From: JAXGYX01 sp964487355
GTDB taxonomy: Bacteria; Bacillota; Clostridia; Saccharofermentanales; Fastidiosipilaceae
NCBI GenBank assembly: GCA_964487355.1
Contig: CAZAPS010000013.1
Coordinates: 1 to 48,107, forward strand
DNA: 48,107 bases
Direction: 5' to 3'
In this document: positions 8,246 to 16,920 of the stretch, piece by piece
Layout: every line of letters begins with the position of its first letter
How positions within the stretch are numbered: position 1 is the first letter of the stretch
Made by a program: the position numbers and the translations under genes
The notes under the pieces: generated by a model
Seen by the model: only the letters and a program-made list of their open reading frames with translations
Database searches by the model: none
What the model was told of the DNA's origin: nothing

Positions 8246-10006
8246 GTGAAACAGGGAATCATCACAAAAGTTTCAGGTCCTTTGGTCGAGGCGATCGGCA
8301 TGGCGGACGCGAACATCCACGATGTGGTTGAGGTCTCCGCGAACAAGCTGATCGGTGAAATCATTGAGATGAGGGCTGACAAGGCCTCTATCCAGGTGTA
8401 TGAAGAGACAATCGGGGTGGGACCGGGTGAGCCGGTTGTCACCACAGGATCACCTCTTTCAGTTGAGTTGGGTCCGGGTATGCTGGGCCAAATCTATGAC
8501 GGCATTCAACGTCCGTTGAACAGGCTATATGACGATGGTGGAGATTTTCTCCAGAAAGGTTTGACCGCTCCCGCGTTGGATCGCGAAAAGACCTGGACAT
8601 TTGAACCGGTGGTTCAAAGTGGAACGCATGTCGTGCCCGGCGACATTTTGGGCACGGTAAAAGAGACCGACATCATCACCTTGCGCATTCTGGTGCCGCA
8701 TGATGTGGAAGGTGTGGTCGAACGGATTGAAGCCGGTGATTACAAAGTGGATGAGCAAATCGCCGTTGTCTCGGGCAAAACAGTGACGATGTCACAGCGC
8801 TGGCCGGTCCGAAAGGGCAGGCCGTATCAGAACAAGATTGATCCCGAAGTTCCGTTGATCACGGGCCAAAGGGTAATCGACACATTTTTTCCTGTCGCCA
8901 AAGGCGGAACCGCGGCCATTCCCGGTCCGTTTGGCTCGGGCAAGACCGTTGTCCAGCACCAACTTGCCAAATGGGCGGATGCCGATGTCATCGTTTACAT
9001 TGGCTGTGGTGAACGTGGCAATGAAATGACCGATGTGTTGAATGAGTTTCCGGAAATTGTCGACCCACATACCGGGAAATCTTTGATGGAAAAGGTGGTT
9101 TTGATCGCGAATACCTCAAACATGCCGGTCGCGGCTCGTGAAGCCTCGATTTACACCGGCGTGACCATCGCGGAATACTATCGCGACATGGGTTTTTCCG
9201 TCGCTCTGATGGCGGACTCGACCTCACGCTGGGCGGAAGCGCTGCGGGAGATGTCGGGACGACTGGAGGAGATGCCGGGTGACGAGGGGTATCCCGCTTA
9301 TCTGGCTTCGCGCGTCGCCGAGTTCTATGAGCGCGCCGGCAAGGTGAAATGTAGTGGTAGCGACGAGAGAGAAGGATCATTGACGTTGATCGGCGCGGTT
9401 TCTCCACCGGGTGGAGACCTGTCCGAACCGGTCACTCAATCCACACTCCGCATTGTCAAAGTTTTCTGGAGTTTGGATTACATGCTGTCTCACGCGCGTC
9501 ATTTCCCGGCGATCAACTGGTTGTCGTCCTATTCTTTATATCAGGATAAAATGGATCCGTTTTTTGACAAAAATGTCGATGACCAATTCGCCAAAAATCG
9601 CAAAGACGCGATGAGTTTGCTCCAAGAGGAATCCAGTCTGCAGGAAATCGTGCGTCTGGTTGGTCAGGACACACTGTCCGAGCAAGATCAACTCAAGCTG
9701 CTGACCGCCAAATCAATCCGCGAGGACTTTTTACAGCAAAACGCTTTTGATGAGGTTGACACCTACTGTTCGCTCGAGAAACAGCATTTGATGCTGTCAA
9801 GCATACTGACTTTTCATTCCCTGGCGAACGACGCTCTGGATCACGGGGCGTATTTGAATGAGATCGAGCAGCTAAATGTGCGCAATCAGATTCTCAGGAT
9901 GCGTTTCATTCCGGAAACGCAGATGAGTCAGTTGGCGTCCATCAATGAACGAACCAAGCAGGAGTTCACTGAGCTTTTGAAGGCGAGAGAGGATCATCAT
10001 GCTTAA
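8246..10006 (+). CDS. ntpA: V-type ATPase catalytic subunit A
   Basis: The ATP-hydrolysing subunit, three copies per complex. The 586-residue chain has the beta-barrel N-domain starting GIITKVSGP, the bulge (non-homologous) region, the Walker A motif GPFGSGKT (about 228-235) and Walker B region around SVALMADSTSRWAE. The preferred start is GTG at 8246 because GTGAGG lies 6 bp upstream and translation then begins at the usual family N-terminus. An in-frame GTG at 8225 has no ribosome binding site. The gene overlaps subunit B by 8 bp. Confidence 0.97.
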   Translation: MKQGIITKVSGPLVEAIGMADANIHDVVEVSANKLIGEIIEMRADKASIQVYEETIGVGPGEPVVTTGSPLSVELGPGMLGQIYDGIQRPLNRLYDDGGDFLQKGLTAPALDREKTWTFEPVVQSGTHVVPGDILGTVKETDIITLRILVPHDVEGVVERIEAGDYKVDEQIAVVSGKTVTMSQRWPVRKGRPYQNKIDPEVPLITGQRVIDTFFPVAKGGTAAIPGPFGSGKTVVQHQLAKWADADVIVYIGCGERGNEMTDVLNEFPEIVDPHTGKSLMEKVVLIANTSNMPVAAREASIYTGVTIAEYYRDMGFSVALMADSTSRWAEALREMSGRLEEMPGDEGYPAYLASRVAEFYERAGKVKCSGSDEREGSLTLIGAVSPPGGDLSEPVTQSTLRIVKVFWSLDYMLSHARHFPAINWLSSYSLYQDKMDPFFDKNVDDQFAKNRKDAMSLLQEESSLQEIVRLVGQDTLSEQDQLKLLTAKSIREDFLQQNAFDEVDTYCSLEKQHLMLSSILTFHSLANDALDHGAYLNEIEQLNVRNQILRMRFIPETQMSQLASINERTKQEFTELLKAREDHHA

Positions 10007-11387
10007 AGAATATAAAACCGTCCGGGAGATATCCGGACCGTTGATGCTGGTTAAAGATGTTGAAAATGTAAAGTATGAAGAATTGGTCGAGGTTCGCCTG
10101 CAGACCGGCGAGCGTAGAAGAGGAAAGGTGCTGGAGGTCGGCACCGACGCCGCGCTGGTACAGCTGTTTGAGGGGACCGCCGGCATCAACATGCGCGACA
10201 CGAGCGTGCGCTTTCTCGGGCGTCCGTTGGAGCTCAGTGTGTCTGAGGACATGATCGGCCGGGTTTTTGATGGAATGGGCAATCCCATCGATGATGGTCC
10301 CAAAATCATTCCTGAAGAACGCAGAGACATCAACGGTCTGCCGATCAACCCATACGCGCGCGACTACCCGTCGGAATTCATTCAAACCGGTATTTCGGTG
10401 ATTGATGGTCTGAACACCTTGGTTCGCGGCCAGAAACTGCCGATTTTTTCCGGCAACGGTCTACCGCACAATCAGCTCGCGGCGCAAATCGCCCGCCAAG
10501 CGCAGGTGCCGGGCAGTGATGATAAATTCGCCGTGGTGTTCGCCGCAATGGGCATCACCTTCGAAGAGGCGCACTACTTTATCAATGATTTCGAAAAGAG
10601 TGGCGCGATTGACCGCGCGGTTTTGTTCGTCAACCTGGCGAATGACCCGACAATTGAACGAGTGTCCACACCGCGGATGGCTTTGACGGCGGCTGAGTTT
10701 CTGGCGTTTGAAAAAGACATGCATGTGCTGGTCATCATGACCGACATGACGAACTACGCCGATGCGTTGCGTGAGGTTTCCTCTGCTCGCAAAGAGGTGC
10801 CGTCCCGAAGAGGATATCCGGGCTATCTTTACACCGACCTTTCCCAGGTCTACGAGCGAGCCGGCCGGGTGAAGGGCAAACGTGGATCCATCACACAGAT
10901 TCCCATTCTCACGATGCCTGAAGATGACATCACCCACCCCATCCCGGATTTGACCGGATATATAACCGAAGGACAGATTATATTGGCGCGGGACATATTC
11001 AACCGTGGCATCAATCCGCCGATCAATGTGTTGCCGTCGCTGTCTCGTCTGAAAGACAAGGGAATTGGCGAGGGGCGCACCCGTGAAGATCACTCCGCGA
11101 CGATGAATCAGATTTACGCCGCGGTCGCCCATGGCCGTGAGGCAAAGGAATTGGCGACGATTCTAGGTGAGTCTTCATTGTCCGACGCGGATCGGGCTTT
11201 TGCGAAGTTTAGTGACTTGTTTGATGAACGCTATTTGAATCAGGGCTTTTTCGCCAATCGAACGATCGTCGAAACCTTGGATCTGGGCTGGCAGTTGTTA
11301 CATGGTCTGCCTCGTAACGAGCTCAAACGAATCAGTGATTCCATGCTGGATGAGTATCTGGGTAAGGTCACGCGCGAAATCGAATAA
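9999..11387 (+). CDS. ntpB: V-type ATPase non-catalytic subunit B
   Basis: A 462-residue partner of subunit A in the hexameric head. It resembles A and F-type alpha/beta subunits but has no functional Walker A. The P-loop position reads SGNGLPHNQLA, the standard B-subunit replacement. Other family marks are FLGRPLELSVSEDMIGRVFDG and the arginine-containing SARKEVPSRRGYPGY. It overlaps the end of ntpA by 8 bp. Size is standard (about 460). Confidence 0.97.
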   Translation: MLKEYKTVREISGPLMLVKDVENVKYEELVEVRLQTGERRRGKVLEVGTDAALVQLFEGTAGINMRDTSVRFLGRPLELSVSEDMIGRVFDGMGNPIDDGPKIIPEERRDINGLPINPYARDYPSEFIQTGISVIDGLNTLVRGQKLPIFSGNGLPHNQLAAQIARQAQVPGSDDKFAVVFAAMGITFEEAHYFINDFEKSGAIDRAVLFVNLANDPTIERVSTPRMALTAAEFLAFEKDMHVLVIMTDMTNYADALREVSSARKEVPSRRGYPGYLYTDLSQVYERAGRVKGKRGSITQIPILTMPEDDITHPIPDLTGYITEGQIILARDIFNRGINPPINVLPSLSRLKDKGIGEGRTREDHSATMNQIYAAVAHGREAKELATILGESSLSDADRAFAKFSDLFDERYLNQGFFANRTIVETLDLGWQLLHGLPRNELKRISDSMLDEYLGKVTREIE

Positions 11388-11407
11388 GCTGGAATGAGGA
11401 AACGAAC

Positions 11408-12064
11408 ATGGCCAGATTGAATGTCAGTCCCACCCGCATGGTCCTGGCCGACCTGAAACGGCGACGGGAGACCGCGATCCGGGGACATAAGCTTTTAAAA
11501 GACAAGCAAGATGAGTTGATGCGTCAATTTATCGAAAAAGTGCGCATCAACATGAAATTGAGACAGGAGATCGAGCGTGAGCTTTCGGAGTCATTTCGTG
11601 ATTTCATGCTTGCCTCCGCTGTCATGAGTCCGGAAATGCTTGAACAGGCGGTTTCCTTTTCCAAGACGGAGCTCCTGGTGGAGATTAAGGAAATTAACAG
11701 TATGAGTGTGATCATTCCGCAGATGTCTTTTATTAGAAAAAGCGTTGTGGAAGAGGAAACTGATATTGACACGACCAGTCTTCCTTATGGATACGCTCAA
11801 ACTTCGGGGGACCTGGACGCCGCGATCGAGCGACTGGAACAAGTGATGGATAAATTATTGCGGCTCGCCGAGGTGGAAAAAACCTGTCAATTAATGGCAG
11901 ACGAAATCGAAAGCACCAGGCGCCGAGTCAACGCGCTGGAATATCGCACCATCCCTGATTTGGAAGAGACGATCAAATTCATCCGCATGAAACTGGAAGA
12001 GAACGAACGTGCGACGATCACCCGTCTGATGAAAGTCAAGGAGATGATCTCCGAGCTAGATTGA
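11408..12064 (+). CDS. ntpD: V-type ATPase subunit D, central shaft
   Basis: A 218-residue, mostly alpha-helical protein. The N-terminal signature (N-x-S-P-T-R-M followed by L-x-x-L-K-x-R) and the C-terminal long helix with NALEYRTIPDLEETIKFI identify it as the axle subunit that rotates inside A3B3. It has GAGGAAACG upstream and is the last ATPase gene. Only 8 bp separate its stop from the start of the tetrapyrrole fusion gene, so the ATPase and cobalamin genes appear to share a transcript. Confidence 0.95.
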   Translation: MARLNVSPTRMVLADLKRRRETAIRGHKLLKDKQDELMRQFIEKVRINMKLRQEIERELSESFRDFMLASAVMSPEMLEQAVSFSKTELLVEIKEINSMSVIIPQMSFIRKSVVEEETDIDTTSLPYGYAQTSGDLDAAIERLEQVMDKLLRLAEVEKTCQLMADEIESTRRRVNALEYRTIPDLEETIKFIRMKLEENERATITRLMKVKEMISELD

Positions 12065-12072
12065 GGAAACGG

Positions 12073-14634
12073 ATGACAAACGAGAACAATCACAGGCATC
12101 TGCGGGTCGCTACCCGCGGAAGTGATCTTGCGCTGACCCAAAGTCAATGGTTGATGCGACAAATCTGCGCGCAAATCCCCAACCTGACTTATGAGATTGT
12201 GACGATTCAAAGCGAGGGCGACCTTGAGCCGGATCGAGATCTGTCGTCATTTGGCGGCAAAGGGGTGTTCAGCAGAACACTCGAAAAAGCTTTGTTGGAT
12301 TGCCGGGCTGACCTGGCGATTCACAGCTTAAAAGACCTTTCGGTACAGCCTGACGATGTGTTCGCATTTCCGATTTTGTCCGCCAGGGAAAATCCGCTAG
12401 ACGTGCTGGTTACCCGAAAAGGCATGATCGCAGACACATTGCCCGCCGGAGCGAAATGTGGAACATCCAGTCCGCGCCGTCAAAAACAACTGGCCACTCT
12501 CTATCCGCATTGGGAGATGGTCCCGATGAGGGGCAATGTCCGTACAAGATTGCGCAAACTGCGAAATGGCGACTGTGATGTGCTGGTGCTGGCGGCGGCC
12601 GGCCTGAATCGCTTGAATCTGCGGGAACAAATGTCAGAGGAGCTGAACTTCGAAGAGCTGTCCGCGGACGTCCTTGTGCCTCCCTGCGGTCAAGGTATTT
12701 TGGTTGTGCAGACATTAGCCTCCAATGAGGAGCTCAACTGTCTGCTGGCCGAGCGCTGTGATTGCGAGCGCAGTAGAGATTGTTACAACGCGGAACGCGC
12801 GATGGTATTGCATCTGGGAGCGTCCTGTCAGGCCCCGGTCGGCGCGTATGCCCGCTATGAAAATGAAAAGTTAATTTTGCGCGCCTGGAATGGTCTGGGT
12901 GGCGAGGGCTATCATAAACAGATTTGTATGTCGATTTCAGATGAAAGAGACCTGGCGCTCGCCAAACAACGCCTGGTCGGCACAGTGTCGTTGGTGGGAG
13001 CCGGACCCGGCGACGTGGGTCTATTTACATTGAAAGGTAAAGAAAGACTCAGACAGGCGGATGTTGTGGTCTATGACCGCCTGGGAACCCGGCATGTGAC
13101 TCATCTGATTTCGGCCGGAGCAGAACGGATCTATGTTGGTAAACAGGCCAGCAATCACTCGATGAGACAAGAACAGATCAATGCCTTGTTGGTCCGGTTG
13201 GCGCGTGAAGGAAAGCGTGTGGTCCGGCTAAAAGGTGGGGATCCATTTGTTTTTGGACGTGGAGGGGAAGAGCTGGATTATCTTAAACAAAATAACATAC
13301 CGTTCGAGGTGATTCCCGGAGTGACTTCGGCGGTGGCCGCTCCGGCATATGCCGGGATTCCTGTTACACATAGAGGGCTCGCGTCCTCTTTTCACGTGAT
13401 CACGGCGCACGAGGGCGTTGGCGGAAAGACCGACGCGCTGGACTTCGCCGAACTGGCGAATACCGAAGGCACGCTTATATTTTTGATGGGCGTGTCTAAT
13501 TTGTCGCGCGTCACTCAAGGACTGCTGAATGCCGGCAAGGCCGTGGATACACCGGCGGCGATGATTGAAAACGGCACATTGTCAACGCAAAGACAAGTCT
13601 ACGGGACACTGGGCACCCTTGAGAAACTGGCCGCCGAACATGGCGTCAGGGCGCCGGCGATCACGGTGATCGGCGAGGTTTGCGCGCTCGGCGAACAGTT
13701 GACTTGGTATGAAGGCGCCGAGACTTTGTCGGAGCAACCGCTGTCCGCGTTTGCAAATCGCCCATTGTCGGGGCACACCGTGTTGTTGACCCGCAATCGT
13801 CCGACAGAGATTTCATCATTGACGAATATTCGCGCGACAGGTCAAGATTCATTTGAAGCGCGGATTCGCAACGAAGGCGCGCGCGTACTTGAACTCAATC
13901 TCATCCGCACCCACTTTCCGCCCGAGCTGATTGAGCGGCTGGACCACGGCCTGCGCAATTGGTTTAAAGAGTGGCGGACCGGTGTGGAGAGCGACGGCAA
14001 CAAATGGCTGGTGTTGACCTCGATAAACGGCGTGCGTCAGTTTTTCGCCTCACTGGACCGTTTGTCTGTCGACCGCAGAGTGTTGCACCACTGGAAGTTC
14101 GCGGTAGTGGGCTCCACCACGGCATCCGCGCTGCTCGAATATGGATATGTCGCGGATCTGGTCCCACCGTCCTTTGACTCTCGCCACTTGGCAGAGGCAT
14201 TGCTCGCGGTGTTGAAGCCAAACGACTCGATTTTGGCGGTGCGCGCCAAAGACGCGTCTGTGGTTTTGGAACAAACACTGAATGACGCCGGCTATGAGCT
14301 TCATTGTCTGACCGCCTATGACACTGTGCGAGATGAGGACAGCATCACGTTATTGCCGGATGTTTTGACGCGTGTCACGGATTTGACATTTGCCAGCTCA
14401 AGCGCCGTTAAATCGTTTGTCAGCGCGCTCGAAGAGGCGAATCTGAATGTGGGCCACATCGCTGATCAGGGCATCCGCGTGTTCGCGATTGGACCGGTCA
14501 CCGCGGATACCATACGCGGATTTAACCTGCCCCTGACGGCGCAGGCGGCGGAGTACACAATGCGCGGGTTGGCCGAATGCATGCTGACCCACTATCAGAA
14601 TACAAATGAACGAGGTGACGGCGGTGATCATTAG
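12073..14634 (+). CDS. Trifunctional HemC-CobA-HemD: PBG deaminase, uroporphyrinogen-III methyltransferase, uroporphyrinogen-III synthase
   Basis: An 853-residue fusion covering porphobilinogen to precorrin-2. Residues 1-~303 are porphobilinogen deaminase, with the catalytic aspartate in HSLKDL, phosphate-binding GTSSPRR, and the dipyrromethane-cofactor cysteine in GASCQAPVGAY. Residues ~304-555 are the SAM-dependent methyltransferase (SUMT), with LVGAGPGD at its start and VVRLKGGDPFVFGRGGEE further on. Residues ~567-853 fit uroporphyrinogen-III synthase, which is always poorly conserved; TVLLTRNRP opens it and LTSINGVRQF lies in the middle. ATG 12073 is chosen because GAGGAA precedes it. SUMT-HemD fusions are common in Clostridia; the three-part form is less so. 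Its end overlaps hemB. Confidence 0.93.
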   Translation: MTNENNHRHLRVATRGSDLALTQSQWLMRQICAQIPNLTYEIVTIQSEGDLEPDRDLSSFGGKGVFSRTLEKALLDCRADLAIHSLKDLSVQPDDVFAFPILSARENPLDVLVTRKGMIADTLPAGAKCGTSSPRRQKQLATLYPHWEMVPMRGNVRTRLRKLRNGDCDVLVLAAAGLNRLNLREQMSEELNFEELSADVLVPPCGQGILVVQTLASNEELNCLLAERCDCERSRDCYNAERAMVLHLGASCQAPVGAYARYENEKLILRAWNGLGGEGYHKQICMSISDERDLALAKQRLVGTVSLVGAGPGDVGLFTLKGKERLRQADVVVYDRLGTRHVTHLISAGAERIYVGKQASNHSMRQEQINALLVRLAREGKRVVRLKGGDPFVFGRGGEELDYLKQNNIPFEVIPGVTSAVAAPAYAGIPVTHRGLASSFHVITAHEGVGGKTDALDFAELANTEGTLIFLMGVSNLSRVTQGLLNAGKAVDTPAAMIENGTLSTQRQVYGTLGTLEKLAAEHGVRAPAITVIGEVCALGEQLTWYEGAETLSEQPLSAFANRPLSGHTVLLTRNRPTEISSLTNIRATGQDSFEARIRNEGARVLELNLIRTHFPPELIERLDHGLRNWFKEWRTGVESDGNKWLVLTSINGVRQFFASLDRLSVDRRVLHHWKFAVVGSTTASALLEYGYVADLVPPSFDSRHLAEALLAVLKPNDSILAVRAKDASVVLEQTLNDAGYELHCLTAYDTVRDEDSITLLPDVLTRVTDLTFASSSAVKSFVSALEEANLNVGHIADQGIRVFAIGPVTADTIRGFNLPLTAQAAEYTMRGLAECMLTHYQNTNERGDGGDH

Positions 14635-15604
14635 ACCCAGACGACTGCGCCGAAGCGCGGCGCTTCGAGATCTGACACGAGAGACCAGGTTACATGTCGA
14701 TGATCTGATTTATCCGATCTTTTTGGTCGACGGCGAGAATCAGCGCCAACCGATAAACAGCATGCCCGGCATCGCCCGTTATTCGTTGGACAGATTGCCG
14801 GAGGAACTTGAACGTGTGCGCGCCGCGGGTGTGCGCGCTGTGTTGTTCTTCAGCGTTCCGGAGCATAAAGACGAATTCGCGACCGAGGCCTACCGTGACG
14901 ACGCGACCTTGCAGCAGGCGATTCGGCTGACCAAACGCCAGTATCCCGACCTTGTGGTGATCGCCGATATTTGCCTATGCGAATTTACCGATCATGGCCA
15001 TTGTGGCATTGTGCGTGGCGGAATGATTGAAAACGACGAAACTTTGATTTATTTGGCCAAGATGGCGGTTTCGTGCGCCGCCGCGGGCGCCGACATAGTC
15101 GCGCCATCGGATATGATGGACGGTCATGTCAGCACGCTGCGCGCCGGGCTGGACCGTGCAGGCTTCGACCACGCCATCATCATGTCTTACAGCACCAAGT
15201 TCGCCTCAAGTTTTTATGGACCGTTCAGAGAGGCCGCGGATTCCACACCACAATTCGGCGATCGACGCAGTTATCAGATGGACCCGGCCAATTTCCGTGA
15301 GGCGATTCGCGAAACGAGTCTGGATATCGAAGAAGGCGCCGATATTGTGATGGTCAAGCCTGCATTGGCATATTTAGATGTCTTGCATGAGATCGCGAGA
15401 ACGTCTTCAGTTCCGGTAGCGGCTTACAACGTCAGTGGTGAATATTCGATGATCAAAGCGGCCGCGGAGCGTGGCTGGATTGATGAACAAGGTGTGGTGA
15501 TGGAATCACTTCTTTCTCTAAAAAGAGCCGGAGCGGATCTGATCATCACATATTATGCGTTGGAGGCCGCCGGTTGGCTGAACGTGAGAGGAGACGGACG
15601 ATGA
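14624..15604 (+). CDS. hemB: Delta-aminolevulinic acid dehydratase (porphobilinogen synthase)
   Basis: Condenses two 5-aminolevulinates into porphobilinogen. The 326-residue protein starts with IIRPRRLRRS, the usual HemB N-terminus. It has the zinc-binding cysteine triad in ICLCEFTDHGHCG, so it is the Zn type, and the two Schiff-base lysines in SYSTKFASSFYGPFREA and MVKPALAYLD. GTG 14624 is chosen because GAGGTGA lies 5 bp upstream; an in-frame ATG at 14606 lies further inside the preceding gene. The stop overlaps the hemL start as ATGA. Confidence 0.95.
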   Translation: MIIRPRRLRRSAALRDLTRETRLHVDDLIYPIFLVDGENQRQPINSMPGIARYSLDRLPEELERVRAAGVRAVLFFSVPEHKDEFATEAYRDDATLQQAIRLTKRQYPDLVVIADICLCEFTDHGHCGIVRGGMIENDETLIYLAKMAVSCAAAGADIVAPSDMMDGHVSTLRAGLDRAGFDHAIIMSYSTKFASSFYGPFREAADSTPQFGDRRSYQMDPANFREAIRETSLDIEEGADIVMVKPALAYLDVLHEIARTSSVPVAAYNVSGEYSMIKAAAERGWIDEQGVVMESLLSLKRAGADLIITYYALEAAGWLNVRGDGR

Positions 15605-16911
15605 CCGTTTTAAAGAAAAATCATGAGATTTCGGAACAATTATATGAGGAGGCGGTTAGGGTCATTCCGGGTGGGGTCAACAGCCCGGTTCGCGCGTTTC
15701 GCAGTGTGGGCCTGAATCCGCTCTTTATCGATTCCGCCTCAGGTTGCCATATTTATGACGCGGACGGCAATGCTTATGTCGATTACGTGAACTCCTGGGG
15801 ACCCATGCTGATGGGTCACGCTCGCCCGGAAATCGTCTCCGCGGTACGGGAGGCGGCCGGACGCGGCTTGAGTTTTGGAGCGGCGACCGAGGGTGAGGTG
15901 CGTCTGGCACAACTGGTTACCCAAAAAATCACCTCGGTCGAGTCCTTGCGGCTTGTCAATTCCGGGACGGAAGCTGTGATGAGCGCCATCCGTTTGGCGC
16001 GAGGATTCACAAAAAGAGACAAGATTGTGAAGTTCACAGGTTGTTACCATGGACATAGCGACGGTCTGTTGGTCGCGGCCGGATCCGGACTAATGACCGC
16101 GGGCGTGCCGGACAGCGCGGGCGTGCCCACGGAATTCGCTTCTTTGACCATTTCGTGCGCTTACAACGACCTGTCGGGGATTGAAGAGATTTTCTCCGGT
16201 ATAGGTGAACAGATCGCGGCGGTGATCATCGAGCCGGTGGCCGCGAATATGGGTGTTGTAGCGCCGTCGGACGGGTTTTTACAAAAACTGCGAGACTTGA
16301 CGCGGGCGCACGGCGCGTTGCTGATCTTTGATGAAGTGATAACCGGTTTTCGTCTGGCTTTTGGAGGCGCGCAGGAATACTACGGTGTTCAGGCGGATCT
16401 TGTGACCTACGGGAAAATATTGGGCGGCGGCATGCCGCTTGGCGCGTATGGCGGGCGCAAAGACATAATGGACGCCGTCGCGCCCGCCGGTCCGGTCTAT
16501 CAGGCCGGGACCTTGTCCGGTAATCCGATCGCGGTCGCCGCGGGCAGAGCGATGCTCGAGCTGCTGCTTGACGAAGACGTGTACGCGCGCCTGGACTCAA
16601 AGGCGATTCGTTTGGCGACGGGCATTCAGGCCGCGGCCGAGCGACATCATGTGACCTGTCAAATCAATCGGGTCGGATCCTTGCTGTCGGTTTTTATGAC
16701 CGGACAGGAAGTTGTCGACTACGAATCGGCGAAATCGTCGGACACGCAAACCTTCGCGTCTGTTTTCGCCTCACTGCTTAAACAAGGTATCTATGTCGCG
16801 CCGTCTCAATTTGAGGCGCTCTTTGTTTCGACCGAGCACACCACACAGATCCTCGATGACACGATCGAATCGTTTGATATCGCCTTCGAGTCCTTGGCGA
16901 GATTGAAATGA
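15601..16911 (+). CDS. hemL: Glutamate-1-semialdehyde 2,1-aminomutase
   Basis: A PLP enzyme that makes 5-aminolevulinate from glutamate-1-semialdehyde, so this organism uses the C5 (glutamyl-tRNA) route. The 436 residues carry the family opening VIPGGVNSPVRAF, the PLP-phosphate loop NSGTEAVMSAIRLARG, and the Schiff-base lysine in TYGKILGGGMPLGAYGG. The ATG shares ATGA with the hemB stop and has GAGAGGAGA upstream. The partner glutamyl-tRNA reductase (hemA) is not in this window. Confidence 0.96.
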   Translation: MTVLKKNHEISEQLYEEAVRVIPGGVNSPVRAFRSVGLNPLFIDSASGCHIYDADGNAYVDYVNSWGPMLMGHARPEIVSAVREAAGRGLSFGAATEGEVRLAQLVTQKITSVESLRLVNSGTEAVMSAIRLARGFTKRDKIVKFTGCYHGHSDGLLVAAGSGLMTAGVPDSAGVPTEFASLTISCAYNDLSGIEEIFSGIGEQIAAVIIEPVAANMGVVAPSDGFLQKLRDLTRAHGALLIFDEVITGFRLAFGGAQEYYGVQADLVTYGKILGGGMPLGAYGGRKDIMDAVAPAGPVYQAGTLSGNPIAVAAGRAMLELLLDEDVYARLDSKAIRLATGIQAAAERHHVTCQINRVGSLLSVFMTGQEVVDYESAKSSDTQTFASVFASLLKQGIYVAPSQFEALFVSTEHTTQILDDTIESFDIAFESLARLK

Positions 16912-16920
16912 GCTTGAGTG

